Below are positions 1 through 6,373 of a stretch of 6,408 nucleotides of DNA, piece after piece. The notes under the pieces were generated by a model. That model did no database searches. It was not told the origin of the DNA and saw only the letters and a program-made list of their open reading frames with translations. How positions within the stretch are numbered: the first letter of the stretch is position 1; the number at the start of each line of letters is the position of its first letter. Both the position numbers and the translations under genes were made by a program. The DNA is from Chitinophagales bacterium (GTDB lineage Bacteria; Bacteroidota; Bacteroidia; Chitinophagales; Chitinophagaceae), in NCBI GenBank assembly GCA_015654495.1, contig JAATGW010000739.1, positions 1 to 6,408 of the forward strand, in the 5' to 3' direction.

Positions 1-134
1 CTTCAGATTCGCAGTCGCCTGCGACACCCTTGCTCTTGGCTAATGATACGTACCGCAACGCTCATTCGGGACTTTCCCGAAGGGGATTCCTTCGAGAGCA
101 CCCTATAGCTGATATGCATGCCTGACACACAATA
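1..134 (+). other. Hairpin-rich conserved-looking intergenic element, partial at the left edge
   Basis: This stretch has no good protein gene but is rich in inverted repeats. TCGCAG (9-14) pairs with CTGCGA (19-24) over a 4-base loop. TTCGGG (65-70) pairs with CCCGAA (76-81) over a 5-base loop. CGAAGG (78-83) pairs with CCTTCG (89-94), sharing bases 78-81 with the previous hairpin, so those two exclude each other. From memory only, the word pattern (CTTCAGATT, CACCCTTGCTCTTGGCTA, ATTCGGGACTTTC, CATGCC, then CACACA before a terminator) resembles an element that recurs between genes in many Bacteroidota genomes, whose function I do not know. The plus orientation is chosen because the element leads directly into a terminator hairpin on that strand. 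It could be the tail of a structured RNA or of a mobile repeat. The left end is cut by the window. Confidence 0.4.
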
Positions 135-163
135 AAAAGCCTGGCCAAATTGACCAGGCTTTT
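135..163 (+). terminator. Rho-independent terminator, probably bidirectional
   Basis: A perfect 10-bp stem, AAAAGCCTGG (135-144) with CCAGGCTTTT (154-163), encloses a 9-base loop. On the plus strand the stem ends in four T and continues ATTTATA. On the minus strand it ends in TTTT followed by TATT. It can therefore stop the left-edge plus-strand transcript and also minus-strand transcription coming past the lipoprotein gene, whose stop codon lies about 160 bases away. No better terminator was seen between that gene and this point. Confidence 0.85.
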
Positions 164-326
164 ATTTATATACTTACGCCTATTAGAAATTGCAGTAAGG
201 AAATGAACCGTATGTAAAATAGAAACCCTATAATGTACAGCTGATTTGCTTTCAAAACCGAGTTGTATCCCTGAAAACATATTACCTGAACCTCATCTCA
301 GTTTTAATAATTAAACACGAGCAGAA
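164..326. other. Intergenic stretch with nothing recognisable
   Basis: AT-rich DNA between the terminator and the end of the lipoprotein gene. I see no open reading frame with family resemblance, no tRNA-like fold and no repeat array. The only local symmetry is a weak AT-only inverted repeat, TTTAA/TTAAA, at 303-315, too weak for a terminator. Reading frames that cross this region on the minus strand have low-complexity, unconvincing products. Confidence 0.5.
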
Positions 327-842
327 TTATTGGCCAGGAACAAGGCTATGTCCTGCCTGTCTCATAATATCTGCTTCATTGTAGAACCTTCTGCCCTTTA
401 CTATTTTTCCGTTTTCAATCTTGTATACAACATTCGCATATGTTGTAATAGGTTTCCGTGTGGAATCTTTATAATAAAGTTTCACCTGTGACCAAACCGA
501 TACAAAATCTCCTGTATCAGGGCCTTTTGAAACCGTTGATCCAATCACAGAGGTATTGTTAAACTCAATAGAATCGTAATAAGTTTGAGAAATTACTGCC
601 CAGTCTTTTAATTGAGATTTTTTATCGATAGAATCTGCGAAAGATGGTCCATAGCTCATATAATTGTCAGCCAGTATTGAATCCATTGCAGCGAAGTCTT
701 TTCTTTGAGAAGCATCCAGATACTTTTCAACAACAGATATAGCTTCGTTTTCTTTATTAATTTCTGCTTTATTTTCTTTTGGAGAGTCCGAACAACCTGC
801 GAAAAAAATACACAATACCACTAAAAAAAATAAATGTTTCAT
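327..842 (-). CDS. Small lipoprotein with SnoaL/NTF2-like domain, function unknown
   Basis: A 171-residue protein whose specific role I cannot name. Residues 1-16 are a type II signal peptide (MKHLFF, then a hydrophobic core) ending in the lipobox FAGC, so Cys17 would be lipidated and the protein anchored in the envelope. A charged linker (about 18-33) precedes one NTF2-like cone-fold domain at about 34-163. It opens with the usual amphipathic helix (VVEKYLDASQRKDFAAMDSIL) and closes with the strand-plus-tail pattern KIENGKIVKGRRFYNEADIM typical of SnoaL-like proteins. Such domains serve either as small enzymes or as ligand-binding modules; no catalytic set stands out. The start is the ATG at 842, which puts the signal peptide exactly at the N-terminus. 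An in-frame TTG at 932 would add 30 residues before it and is rejected. The upstream bases are A-rich without a Shine-Dalgarno. A 213-base gap from the dcu gene suggests a separate transcription unit. Confidence 0.85.
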   Translation of the reverse strand: MKHLFFLVVLCIFFAGCSDSPKENKAEINKENEAISVVEKYLDASQRKDFAAMDSILADNYMSYGPSFADSIDKKSQLKDWAVISQTYYDSIEFNNTSVIGSTVSKGPDTGDFVSVWSQVKLYYKDSTRKPITTYANVVYKIENGKIVKGRRFYNEADIMRQAGHSLVPGQ

Positions 843-918
843 GTTGATGGTTTTAAAGTTGTTGTTTGATTTTTTAATTAAGAAATAGTAGATTTTATTA
901 AATTTAAACAAGTTCCAT

Positions 919-1020
919 TTAATATATCTCAATTCCGGGTTTTAATGAAGGCTTTTTAGCTCCAACTCCAAAACGTACAAGTATAGCCACTAAAATTCAA
1001 ACAACAAATAAGTTTTTCAT
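919..1020 (-). pseudogene. Possible decayed small membrane-peptide frame with in-frame TGA
   Basis: Reading leftward from an ATG at 1020 gives MKNLFVV, then TGA (999-997), and the same frame continues ILVAILVRFGVGAKKPSL and KPGIEIY to a TAA at 921-919. Ignoring the single stop, this is a 33-residue peptide with a Lys start, a hydrophobic core and a basic tail, which looks like a small membrane protein or signal peptide. One base change (TGA to TGG, for example) would restore it. No family is recognised, and a frame this short can arise by chance, so this is a tentative call. Confidence 0.25.
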
Positions 1021-1021
1021 C

Positions 1022-1036
1022 TGAATTATTAATTCA
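1022..1036. repeat. Perfect 7-bp-arm palindrome
   Basis: TGAATTA and TAATTCA flank a single central T, 19 bases past the dcu stop codon. The arms are AT-rich and there is no T-run right after them on the minus strand, so it is a poor intrinsic terminator. It could be an operator half-site pair for whatever is transcribed leftward from here, or only chance symmetry in AT-rich DNA. Confidence 0.35.
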
Positions 1037-1055
1037 ATGATAACCTTTTTTGATT

Positions 1056-2402
1056 TTACAATAAAATGGATTGCAAAATCAGACCTGCAATCACTGAAGC
1101 AGCGGTCGTTACAATACCGGGTAACATAAAACTATGGTTGAGCACATATTTTCCTATACGGGTAGTTCCGGTTCTGTCGAACTGAATAGCTGTTAACAGT
1201 GTCGGATATCCCGGAACAAAAAAATGACCATTAACAGCGGGGAAAATTCCAACCAGGTATGCGGGTGATAATCCAAGAGATAGCCCCAGCGGAACCAAAG
1301 CTTTTGTAGTGGCTGCCTGGCTGAACAGCAAAATACTGAGCGTGAAAAGGGCTATTGCAAATGACCAGGGATAGGCTTTAACCAAACTACCTAATGTGTT
1401 CTCGATTACTTCTGCATTATGATTCATAAATGTACTGCTCATCCATACTACACCGAAAACCGCAATGGTGGCCTGGCCTGCTGAAGCAAACAAACTGGCT
1501 TTGGTTACCTGCGCAGCAGTGGTTTTACAGAACAGGATAATAAATCCTGCAGCAGCCAGCATGATCATCATGATCATGGACGGGATCTGTACTTGTCCTG
1601 ACGCGTTCACTGCAAAGCCAGGCTTAAATCCTTCCCCGGAAAATGATGGTAACAACGATGGAAATGATCCCAGCAAAACTACTCCGATTACAGCCAGGGC
1701 AAAAATGCCAACAGAACTCCTGGCTCCTTCTTTAAGAACAAGTACCGTATCATTTGACGCATCTACATTATTTGCGAAAACAGGGTCTTTCATTTTTTCC
1801 AGAAACTCCGGATCCGCATTCAGTTCTTTTCCTCTTTTAAAAACAAATAAAATACCTACTATCACACCTATGATGGTAGAAGGAATACAAATGAGAAGAA
1901 TATCAGCGAGCTTAATTCCGGCAGGGGCAAGAACGGTTAATAAAGCTGCGGATGCGGCAGATACCGGGCTTGCTGTAATACCCATATGTGCTGCAGTTAC
2001 ACTCATACTCAACGCTCTTTCAGGACGGATCCTTTTCTTAATCGCTACTTCTGCAATGATCGGCAGTATAGAATAGGAAATATGCGCCGTACCGGCAAAG
2101 AGGGTAAAAAAATAAGTTACCAGCGGACCAAGAATGGTGATTTGTCCGGGTCGGCTGCGTAGCAATTTCCCGGCAAGATTCACCAGGTAATCCATGCCTC
2201 CCGCTGCCTGTAATGCGGCAGCTGCCGTTACCACACTTAAGATAATCAGCATTACTTCAAGCGGAGGATCAGAAGGTTGCATCTTAAACGCAAAAAGTAA
2301 AATCAGGAGCCCGATCATTCCCATTACCCCTAGACCAATTCCGGACATTCTTGCTCCGATAAAAATGCAGGCTAATAAAACGGCAAGTTGCAGAAGTATC
2401 AT
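1056..2402 (-). CDS. dcuA/dcuB: C4-dicarboxylate antiporter, DcuA/DcuB family
   Basis: A 448-residue inner-membrane transporter of the DcuA_DcuB family, the same length as the E. coli proteins (433-446). Known members exchange fumarate, malate, aspartate and succinate. Hydrophobic segments run through most of the chain, with polar breaks near residues 188-228 and 250-272. Family hallmarks are GARMSGIGLG (16-25), AGTAHISYSILPIIAEVA (103-120), RPERALS with ITASPVSAA (126-150), SQAATTKALVP (361-371) and AIQFDRTGTTRIGKYVLNHSF (405-425). The SQAAT and VTYFFTLFAGT segments look more like DcuA, while RPER and FDR look more like DcuB, so I do not choose a subtype. The lysine that I recall just before SQAA in DcuB, linked there to DcuS signalling, is absent. 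The gene starts 31 bases after the porin stop and is last in the operon. Its likely role is exchanging periplasm-made fumarate, or aspartate, for succinate. No Shine-Dalgarno is visible. Confidence 0.95.
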   Translation of the reverse strand: MILLQLAVLLACIFIGARMSGIGLGVMGMIGLLILLFAFKMQPSDPPLEVMLIILSVVTAAAALQAAGGMDYLVNLAGKLLRSRPGQITILGPLVTYFFTLFAGTAHISYSILPIIAEVAIKKRIRPERALSMSVTAAHMGITASPVSAASAALLTVLAPAGIKLADILLICIPSTIIGVIVGILFVFKRGKELNADPEFLEKMKDPVFANNVDASNDTVLVLKEGARSSVGIFALAVIGVVLLGSFPSLLPSFSGEGFKPGFAVNASGQVQIPSMIMMIMLAAAGFIILFCKTTAAQVTKASLFASAGQATIAVFGVVWMSSTFMNHNAEVIENTLGSLVKAYPWSFAIALFTLSILLFSQAATTKALVPLGLSLGLSPAYLVGIFPAVNGHFFVPGYPTLLTAIQFDRTGTTRIGKYVLNHSFMLPGIVTTAASVIAGLILQSILL

Positions 2403-2433
2403 AATAGGCGATTGTTCTGGTTATACAGATCTG

Positions 2434-3732
2434 TTAGAGAGATAGCTGCAAACGGCTCTGAAAAAATTGGGTAGCTCCTTTGATGTTGAACCGATCAAGA
2501 ATACCATACCCATATGCCAGCTCAAAACGCACATTCCCTGAAAGATACCAGTTGACCTGTGGCGTTATTCTCCAGAATTTCCCTCCATGTACAGGGCCAT
2601 CATTAAGGTCAAACTGCGAAAACCGGAGCACCATCTCCCATGCTCCCGGGCCTCCTTTGAAAACAGATTTTTTCACCGGCACAAAACCATAAATACTTGT
2701 CACTGTACTGTAGGGACGGGATTCGCCTGTCAGAATATAACTTGTTACCAGTTCCCCACCCTTAAAAACCGGGTTGTTTTTTTCCGGAGATCTGAATTTA
2801 TCCAGGTAGTATTCTGTACCTATCAACCAGGAACCTAAGTTATAATATATTTCTGCACCAACATAAGTAGCCTGATCGGAATGGAATTTGCCAGCATCGA
2901 CAAAGTAGGGTGCTGCAGACGCTTCGGGTTTGGATCTGATCTGGATAGAATCTTTATACGGCCGGCCAATGCGATAATTAATCGCCACATGCATATTCGA
3001 TTTTGGCGTATGGATTGGAAGATAGCCCACCCTTGCAGAAAATTGCGAACTGTAGGTGGAAAAACTCTGACCTTCCGAAAGCCAGTCGGTGAACACACCA
3101 ATATTCCAGAAAATACCGGGTTTTGGAAGAAAGCCAAGCCACTTTATGCCATCAGCAAGAATGGGAATAGGATCACTTGCCATATATCTTTCAACCATCT
3201 CACCGGAATATCCGTTCATTACCTTGCTCTGTGAAACACCTTCTTTTGTACGCCCGATAAAAAAATTGCCCCATAGCTCCGGCACAGCAATCATTACCCC
3301 TGTTTCACGAACAAACCACGCATTCAGCACACCATCATACATAAATCCAGCCTTCCAGGTAATTGACCTCCTGGTGTTGAGTTTCCCGCTGATCGCAATG
3401 CGCGAATCCCGCACTTTGAAACCTGATTTCAGTGCAACTTTTGCGGAGTCCATCTGATTTTTCCCTTCTGCATCCTGGGAATAGGCCGCATAGTCTACCA
3501 GAAAACCTCCACCAATTTTCAGCGTTGTAAATCCCAGGTTAAATTCGTTCCAGCTTTTCTTTGGTTTAATTCCGGCAACAGTATCTTTCACTACCAGGAC
3601 CTCCCCTTCGGTGCCGTCAGGAATAGTTTTTGTCTTTTCCTGGCTGAAAGAAGTATAGGATACCGTTAGTATGATTCCCATCATTAAAAACACCACCCTT
3701 AGCTCCCCGCAGAGTGATCTTCTGATTCGCAT
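2434..3732 (-). CDS. OprO/OprP-like outer-membrane porin
   Basis: A 432-residue predicted outer-membrane beta-barrel of the phosphate-selective porin O/P family, close to the usual length. Residues 1-30 form a Sec signal peptide (basic start, core VVFLMMGIILTV, cleavage after SFS, then Gln31). After a polar linker to about residue 60 the chain alternates hydrophobic and polar residues as barrel strands do (FNLGFTTLKIGGGFLVDYAAY, EIYYNLGSWLIGTEYYLD). The C-terminal third carries the best family pattern: GAWEMVLRFSQFDLNDG, a glycine-rich turn, then ITPQVNWYLSGNVRFELAYGYG and a last strand ending RLQLSL. OprP-type porins favour anions. Here the neighbours suggest aspartate, asparagine or C4-dicarboxylates as cargo, which is an inference. 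The gene starts 21 bases after aspA and ends 31 before dcu. The named phosphate specificity of the family should not be assumed. Confidence 0.88.
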   Translation of the reverse strand: MRIRRSLCGELRVVFLMMGIILTVSYTSFSQEKTKTIPDGTEGEVLVVKDTVAGIKPKKSWNEFNLGFTTLKIGGGFLVDYAAYSQDAEGKNQMDSAKVALKSGFKVRDSRIAISGKLNTRRSITWKAGFMYDGVLNAWFVRETGVMIAVPELWGNFFIGRTKEGVSQSKVMNGYSGEMVERYMASDPIPILADGIKWLGFLPKPGIFWNIGVFTDWLSEGQSFSTYSSQFSARVGYLPIHTPKSNMHVAINYRIGRPYKDSIQIRSKPEASAAPYFVDAGKFHSDQATYVGAEIYYNLGSWLIGTEYYLDKFRSPEKNNPVFKGGELVTSYILTGESRPYSTVTSIYGFVPVKKSVFKGGPGAWEMVLRFSQFDLNDGPVHGGKFWRITPQVNWYLSGNVRFELAYGYGILDRFNIKGATQFFQSRLQLSL

Positions 3733-3753
3733 TTCCGATGAATTTTTTTGACG

Positions 3754-5214
3754 CTATTGTTTTTGTCCTGTCATTGCAGCCGGATCGAGTAATTTTTTGA
3801 TCTGGTCTTCTGTCAATAATTTCTTTTCACGTATCAGCTCGAGAATTCCTTTTCCTGATTGAAGCGCCTCTTTTGCCAATTCTGTAGTTTTCTCATATCC
3901 TAATACCGGGTTTAAAGCCGTTACTATTCCCACACTTCTTTCTATATAATTTTTCAGAACTTTTTCATTGGCGGTAATTCCATTAATGCAATTGGCACTG
4001 AATAAAGGCATTGATTTATAAAGTATGGCCTGTGATTCCATGATGGCAATGGCAACTACGGGTTCGTAGGCATTCAGCTGCAGCAGCCCGTCCTGTGAAG
4101 CAATGGTTACTGTTACATCATTGCCAATAACTTTAAAACACACATTATTCATCAGCTCCGGCATTACAGGATTTACTTTGCCGGGCATAATGGACGAGCC
4201 TGGTTGGAGCGGGGGTAAATTGATTTCAAAAATACCGGTACGCGGGCCGGATGCAAGAAAGATCAGATCGCTGCTGATTTTAGATAATGCAACGGCAAAG
4301 TTTTTTAATGCGGCCGAGTACATTACAAATGCCTGCATGCTGCTGGTAGCAGCAATAAGGTCTTTTGCCAACACCATTGGTTTGCCTGTAATTTTCGCCA
4401 GGTGCGCCGCACATTTTTCGGCATATCCGGGTGTTGCCGTTAAACCGGTACCAATTGCAGTGGCTCCCATATTCTCTTCGTATAGATAGGCTTCCGTTTT
4501 GCGAAGAATTTCGACTGCAGCATCAAGCTGATTACCAAAACCATGAAACTCCTGCCCGAGAGTCATCGGCACAGCATCCTGACCTTCTGTACGGCCCATC
4601 TTCAACAGACTCTTAAATTCATCTCCTTTTTTATGAAAAGACTGGGAAAGCAATTGTGCCTGCTTCATCAACCTGTCGTTGTGTAATAACAGGGCAACAT
4701 GAATGGCTGTCGGGTATACATCATTTGTTGATTGACCCATATTTAGGTCATCATGGGGTTCAATAAACTGATATTCTCCTTTTTTATGACCGCTCATTTC
4801 AAGTGCAATATTTGCCAGCACTTCACAGGAATTCATATTTGCAGAGGTACCTGCACCACCCTGGTACAGGTCCGTCACAAACTGGTCGTGGTATTTTCCG
4901 TCGATCACTGCCAGGCAGGCTTTTTCAATGGCATCCAGTTTTTCTTTTTTCATTCTGCCAACGTCGGCATTAGCCCGGGCTGCAGCAAGTTTTACCATAG
5001 CATATGCGCGCACATAGTCAGGATAAAAATTTGTTTTTACGCCGCTAACCGGGAAATTTTCAATGGCCCTGAGGGTTTGCACACCATAGTATGCATCAGC
5101 AGGAACTTCCTTCTTGCCCAGCAGGTCGCTTTCAGTGCGGGTCTGTGAATGTGCGTACTGGATACTAACGAGCACCAGTAACGACAATGACTGAATAATT
5201 TTTTTTCTGCTCAT
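3754..5214 (-). CDS. aspA: Aspartate ammonia-lyase (aspartase) with signal peptide
   Basis: Converts L-aspartate to fumarate and ammonia; fumarase/aspartase superfamily, homotetramer. The 486-residue chain has the full core: ESDLLGKKEVPADAYYG (28-44), GGAGTSANMN (119-128), QSTND (161-165), GRTEGQDAVPMTLGQE (207-222), GPRTG then EINLPPLQPG (323-339), and the mobile catalytic loop GSSIMPGKVNP (339-349) with base Ser340 and Lys346 by analogy with Bacillus AspB. Two features are odd. Residues 1-23 form a Sec signal peptide (SRKK, core IIQSLSLLVLVSI, cleavage after AHS), about 20 residues beyond E. coli AspA, implying a periplasmic enzyme. Also, T209 is followed by Glu-Gly where the family has His/Gln-Leu. 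I chose the ATG at 5214 because it follows an A-rich AAAAAAGAG leader and exposes the signal; a TTG at 5256 would add 14 polar residues. It sits 99 bases after ansB and 21 before the porin. Confidence 0.96.
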   Translation of the reverse strand: MSRKKIIQSLSLLVLVSIQYAHSQTRTESDLLGKKEVPADAYYGVQTLRAIENFPVSGVKTNFYPDYVRAYAMVKLAAARANADVGRMKKEKLDAIEKACLAVIDGKYHDQFVTDLYQGGAGTSANMNSCEVLANIALEMSGHKKGEYQFIEPHDDLNMGQSTNDVYPTAIHVALLLHNDRLMKQAQLLSQSFHKKGDEFKSLLKMGRTEGQDAVPMTLGQEFHGFGNQLDAAVEILRKTEAYLYEENMGATAIGTGLTATPGYAEKCAAHLAKITGKPMVLAKDLIAATSSMQAFVMYSAALKNFAVALSKISSDLIFLASGPRTGIFEINLPPLQPGSSIMPGKVNPVMPELMNNVCFKVIGNDVTVTIASQDGLLQLNAYEPVVAIAIMESQAILYKSMPLFSANCINGITANEKVLKNYIERSVGIVTALNPVLGYEKTTELAKEALQSGKGILELIREKKLLTEDQIKKLLDPAAMTGQKQ

Positions 5215-5227
5215 TTGCTCTTTTTTA
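5215..5227 (-). promoter_or_regulatory. A-rich leader with weak Shine-Dalgarno, supports aspA start
   Basis: On the minus strand the bases before the ATG at 5214 read TAAAAAAGAGCAA. The GAG is three bases from the ATG, closer than an ideal Shine-Dalgarno, but an A-rich leader of this kind is the usual translation signal in Bacteroidota. It favours this ATG over the TTG at 5256, which lacks such a leader. Confidence 0.45.
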
Positions 5228-5313
5228 TCTGCATTAAAAATGTTCTGATGATTCAACTGCCCGGCATCATAAGATCCGGTCCGGTTAATTCAAATACAAA
5301 ATCCCGGCAGCGT

Positions 5314-6360
5314 TTAATACTTAAAGAAATATCCCTGTAACTGTTTTTTGTCTTTTGTTTTTGTAAGGCCTAACATCAGCAGTATCCTGGCTTTTTGTGG
5401 TGTAAGGTCGTCTGAAACGATAGTGCCCAGTTCTTCGTCATTGATCTCATCATGAAGCACTACTCTTCCGGAAGGAGCACGGCTTGCACGGCATACGATT
5501 ATGCCCGCTGCTACAGCACGTTTGACTGCATCCATATAGGCTTTGTTGAAGTTGCCATTGCCAACACCTGCAATTACAATTCCGTCTACTTTTTTGCTGA
5601 TCAGTAAATCGATCTGGTCAGCAGGTGCATCAGCATACATATAAACGATATCTACTCTGGGTAATTTAGAATCGGCTTTAACAACGAATGGTGTGTTCAC
5701 ATTTACTTCCCTTACGCTGGAAGCATAGTATTCAACTCTACCGTCGTAAGCCTGACCAATCGGACCTGTATTGGGGGAGCCGAATGCATTTGTTTTTGTA
5801 GTACTGAGTTTCATAACTTCCCTGGCATCGAATATTCCTTCATTAAAACTTACCAGTACACCCCTGCCCTTGCTTTTTGGGTCGATAGCTACTGTAATGG
5901 CATCATACAAATTTTTTGGCCCGTCTGCACTGATCGCAGTGGCAGGACGCATAGATCCTGTAAGTACTACTGCCTTTTCAGAAGCAATTAACAGATCAAG
6001 AAAGTAAGCTGTTTCTTCCTGGGTGTCGGTACCATGTGTTACTACAATTGCATCAGCTTCGTTATTCTTAAAAATTTCATTGGCACGAACAGCCAGTTTT
6101 TTCCAGACATCAATAGTCATATCCTGGCTTCCCACTGAGGCTACCTGCTCACCAGTAATAGTTGCTATTTTTTTTACTGTAGGAATAGCACCAATAAGAT
6201 CGTCAATGGGAATTTTCCCTGCAGTATAACCAGCCCTGTCAGAGGCTGCACCAGCTCCGGCAATTGTTCCCCCTGTTGCTAAAATGATTACCCTTGGCAA
6301 TTGAGCATTAATTTGCGCAACCACGATCAGGAATGTGAAAAGTGAAATCAGCTTTTTCAT
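5314..6360 (-). CDS. ansB: Type II L-asparaginase, periplasmic
   Basis: Hydrolyses L-asparagine to L-aspartate and ammonia. The 348 residues equal the length of E. coli AnsB precursor and align almost without gaps. Residues 1-19 are a Sec signal peptide (MKK, core LISLFTFLIVVA, cleavage after INA), placing the enzyme in the periplasm. Both catalytic triads can be read against E. coli numbering: Thr32 in ATGGTIAG (T12), Tyr45 (Y25) and Glu305 in HDEIND (E283); Thr111-Asp112 in THGTDT (T89-D90) and Lys184 in REVMK (K162). Ser78-Gln79 in GSQDM (S58-Q59) binds substrate. The C-terminal domain has GVGNGN (265-270) and LTPQKARILL (319-328). The ATG at 6360 is the only start that exposes the signal peptide; it follows an A10 tract. 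It is the first gene of the operon in this window and supplies aspartate to the aspartase next door. I see no active-site defect. Confidence 0.97.
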   Translation of the reverse strand: MKKLISLFTFLIVVAQINAQLPRVIILATGGTIAGAGAASDRAGYTAGKIPIDDLIGAIPTVKKIATITGEQVASVGSQDMTIDVWKKLAVRANEIFKNNEADAIVVTHGTDTQEETAYFLDLLIASEKAVVLTGSMRPATAISADGPKNLYDAITVAIDPKSKGRGVLVSFNEGIFDAREVMKLSTTKTNAFGSPNTGPIGQAYDGRVEYYASSVREVNVNTPFVVKADSKLPRVDIVYMYADAPADQIDLLISKKVDGIVIAGVGNGNFNKAYMDAVKRAVAAGIIVCRASRAPSGRVVLHDEINDEELGTIVSDDLTPQKARILLMLGLTKTKDKKQLQGYFFKY

Positions 6361-6373
6361 AATTTTTTTTTTA
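6361..6373 (-). promoter_or_regulatory. A10 tract directly upstream of ansB start
   Basis: Ten T on the plus strand (6363-6372) read as A10 followed by TT and the ATG on the minus strand. There is no Shine-Dalgarno; an A-rich leader right before the start is a common strong translation signal in Bacteroidota. A promoter for the operon is not evident in the remaining 35 bases and probably lies beyond the right edge. Confidence 0.4.

Noticed and set aside
1..108. Open plus-strand frame from the left edge to a TAG at 106-108
   Set aside because: Its product is Arg-rich and domain-free, the stretch is full of hairpins and resembles a recurring non-coding element, and no start codon is visible inside the window.
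62..280. Minus-strand 72-residue frame across the terminator
   Set aside because: It runs through the perfect terminator stem and the hairpin region, and its product has no recognisable features.
883..911. Possible Bacteroidota-type promoter for the lipoprotein (TTG at 909-911, TACTATTT at 883-890 on the minus strand, 18 bases apart)
   Set aside because: The -7 element has two mismatches to TAnnTTTG in very AT-rich DNA, so it is no better than chance.
843..932. Longer lipoprotein start at 932
   Set aside because: It is a TTG that adds 30 residues ahead of a perfectly placed type II signal peptide.
1561..1577. Tandem palindromic ATGATCAT repeats
   Set aside because: They lie inside dcu and encode the Met/Ile-rich membrane stretch MIMMIM; codon composition explains them.
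1465..2076. Long plus-strand frame inside dcu, and similar plus-strand frames inside the porin, aspartase and asparaginase genes
   Set aside because: They are antisense shadows of well-supported genes with no family resemblance.
5215..5256. Longer aspartase start at 5256
   Set aside because: The codon is TTG, lacks an A-rich leader, and would put 14 polar residues in front of the signal peptide; the ATG at 5214 is better on all counts.
5215..5313. Internal promoter or attenuator between ansB and aspA
   Set aside because: TGTATTTG is one mismatch from the -7 consensus but has no matching upstream element, and the GC-rich repeats (two TGCCGGG copies and CCGGACCGG) do not make a convincing stem with a T-run.
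5868..5890. Apparent loss of the asparaginase catalytic lysine at DPKSKGRG
   Set aside because: Counting E. coli AnsB residues places K162 in the later RDVTK motif, which is conserved here as REVMK (Lys184).
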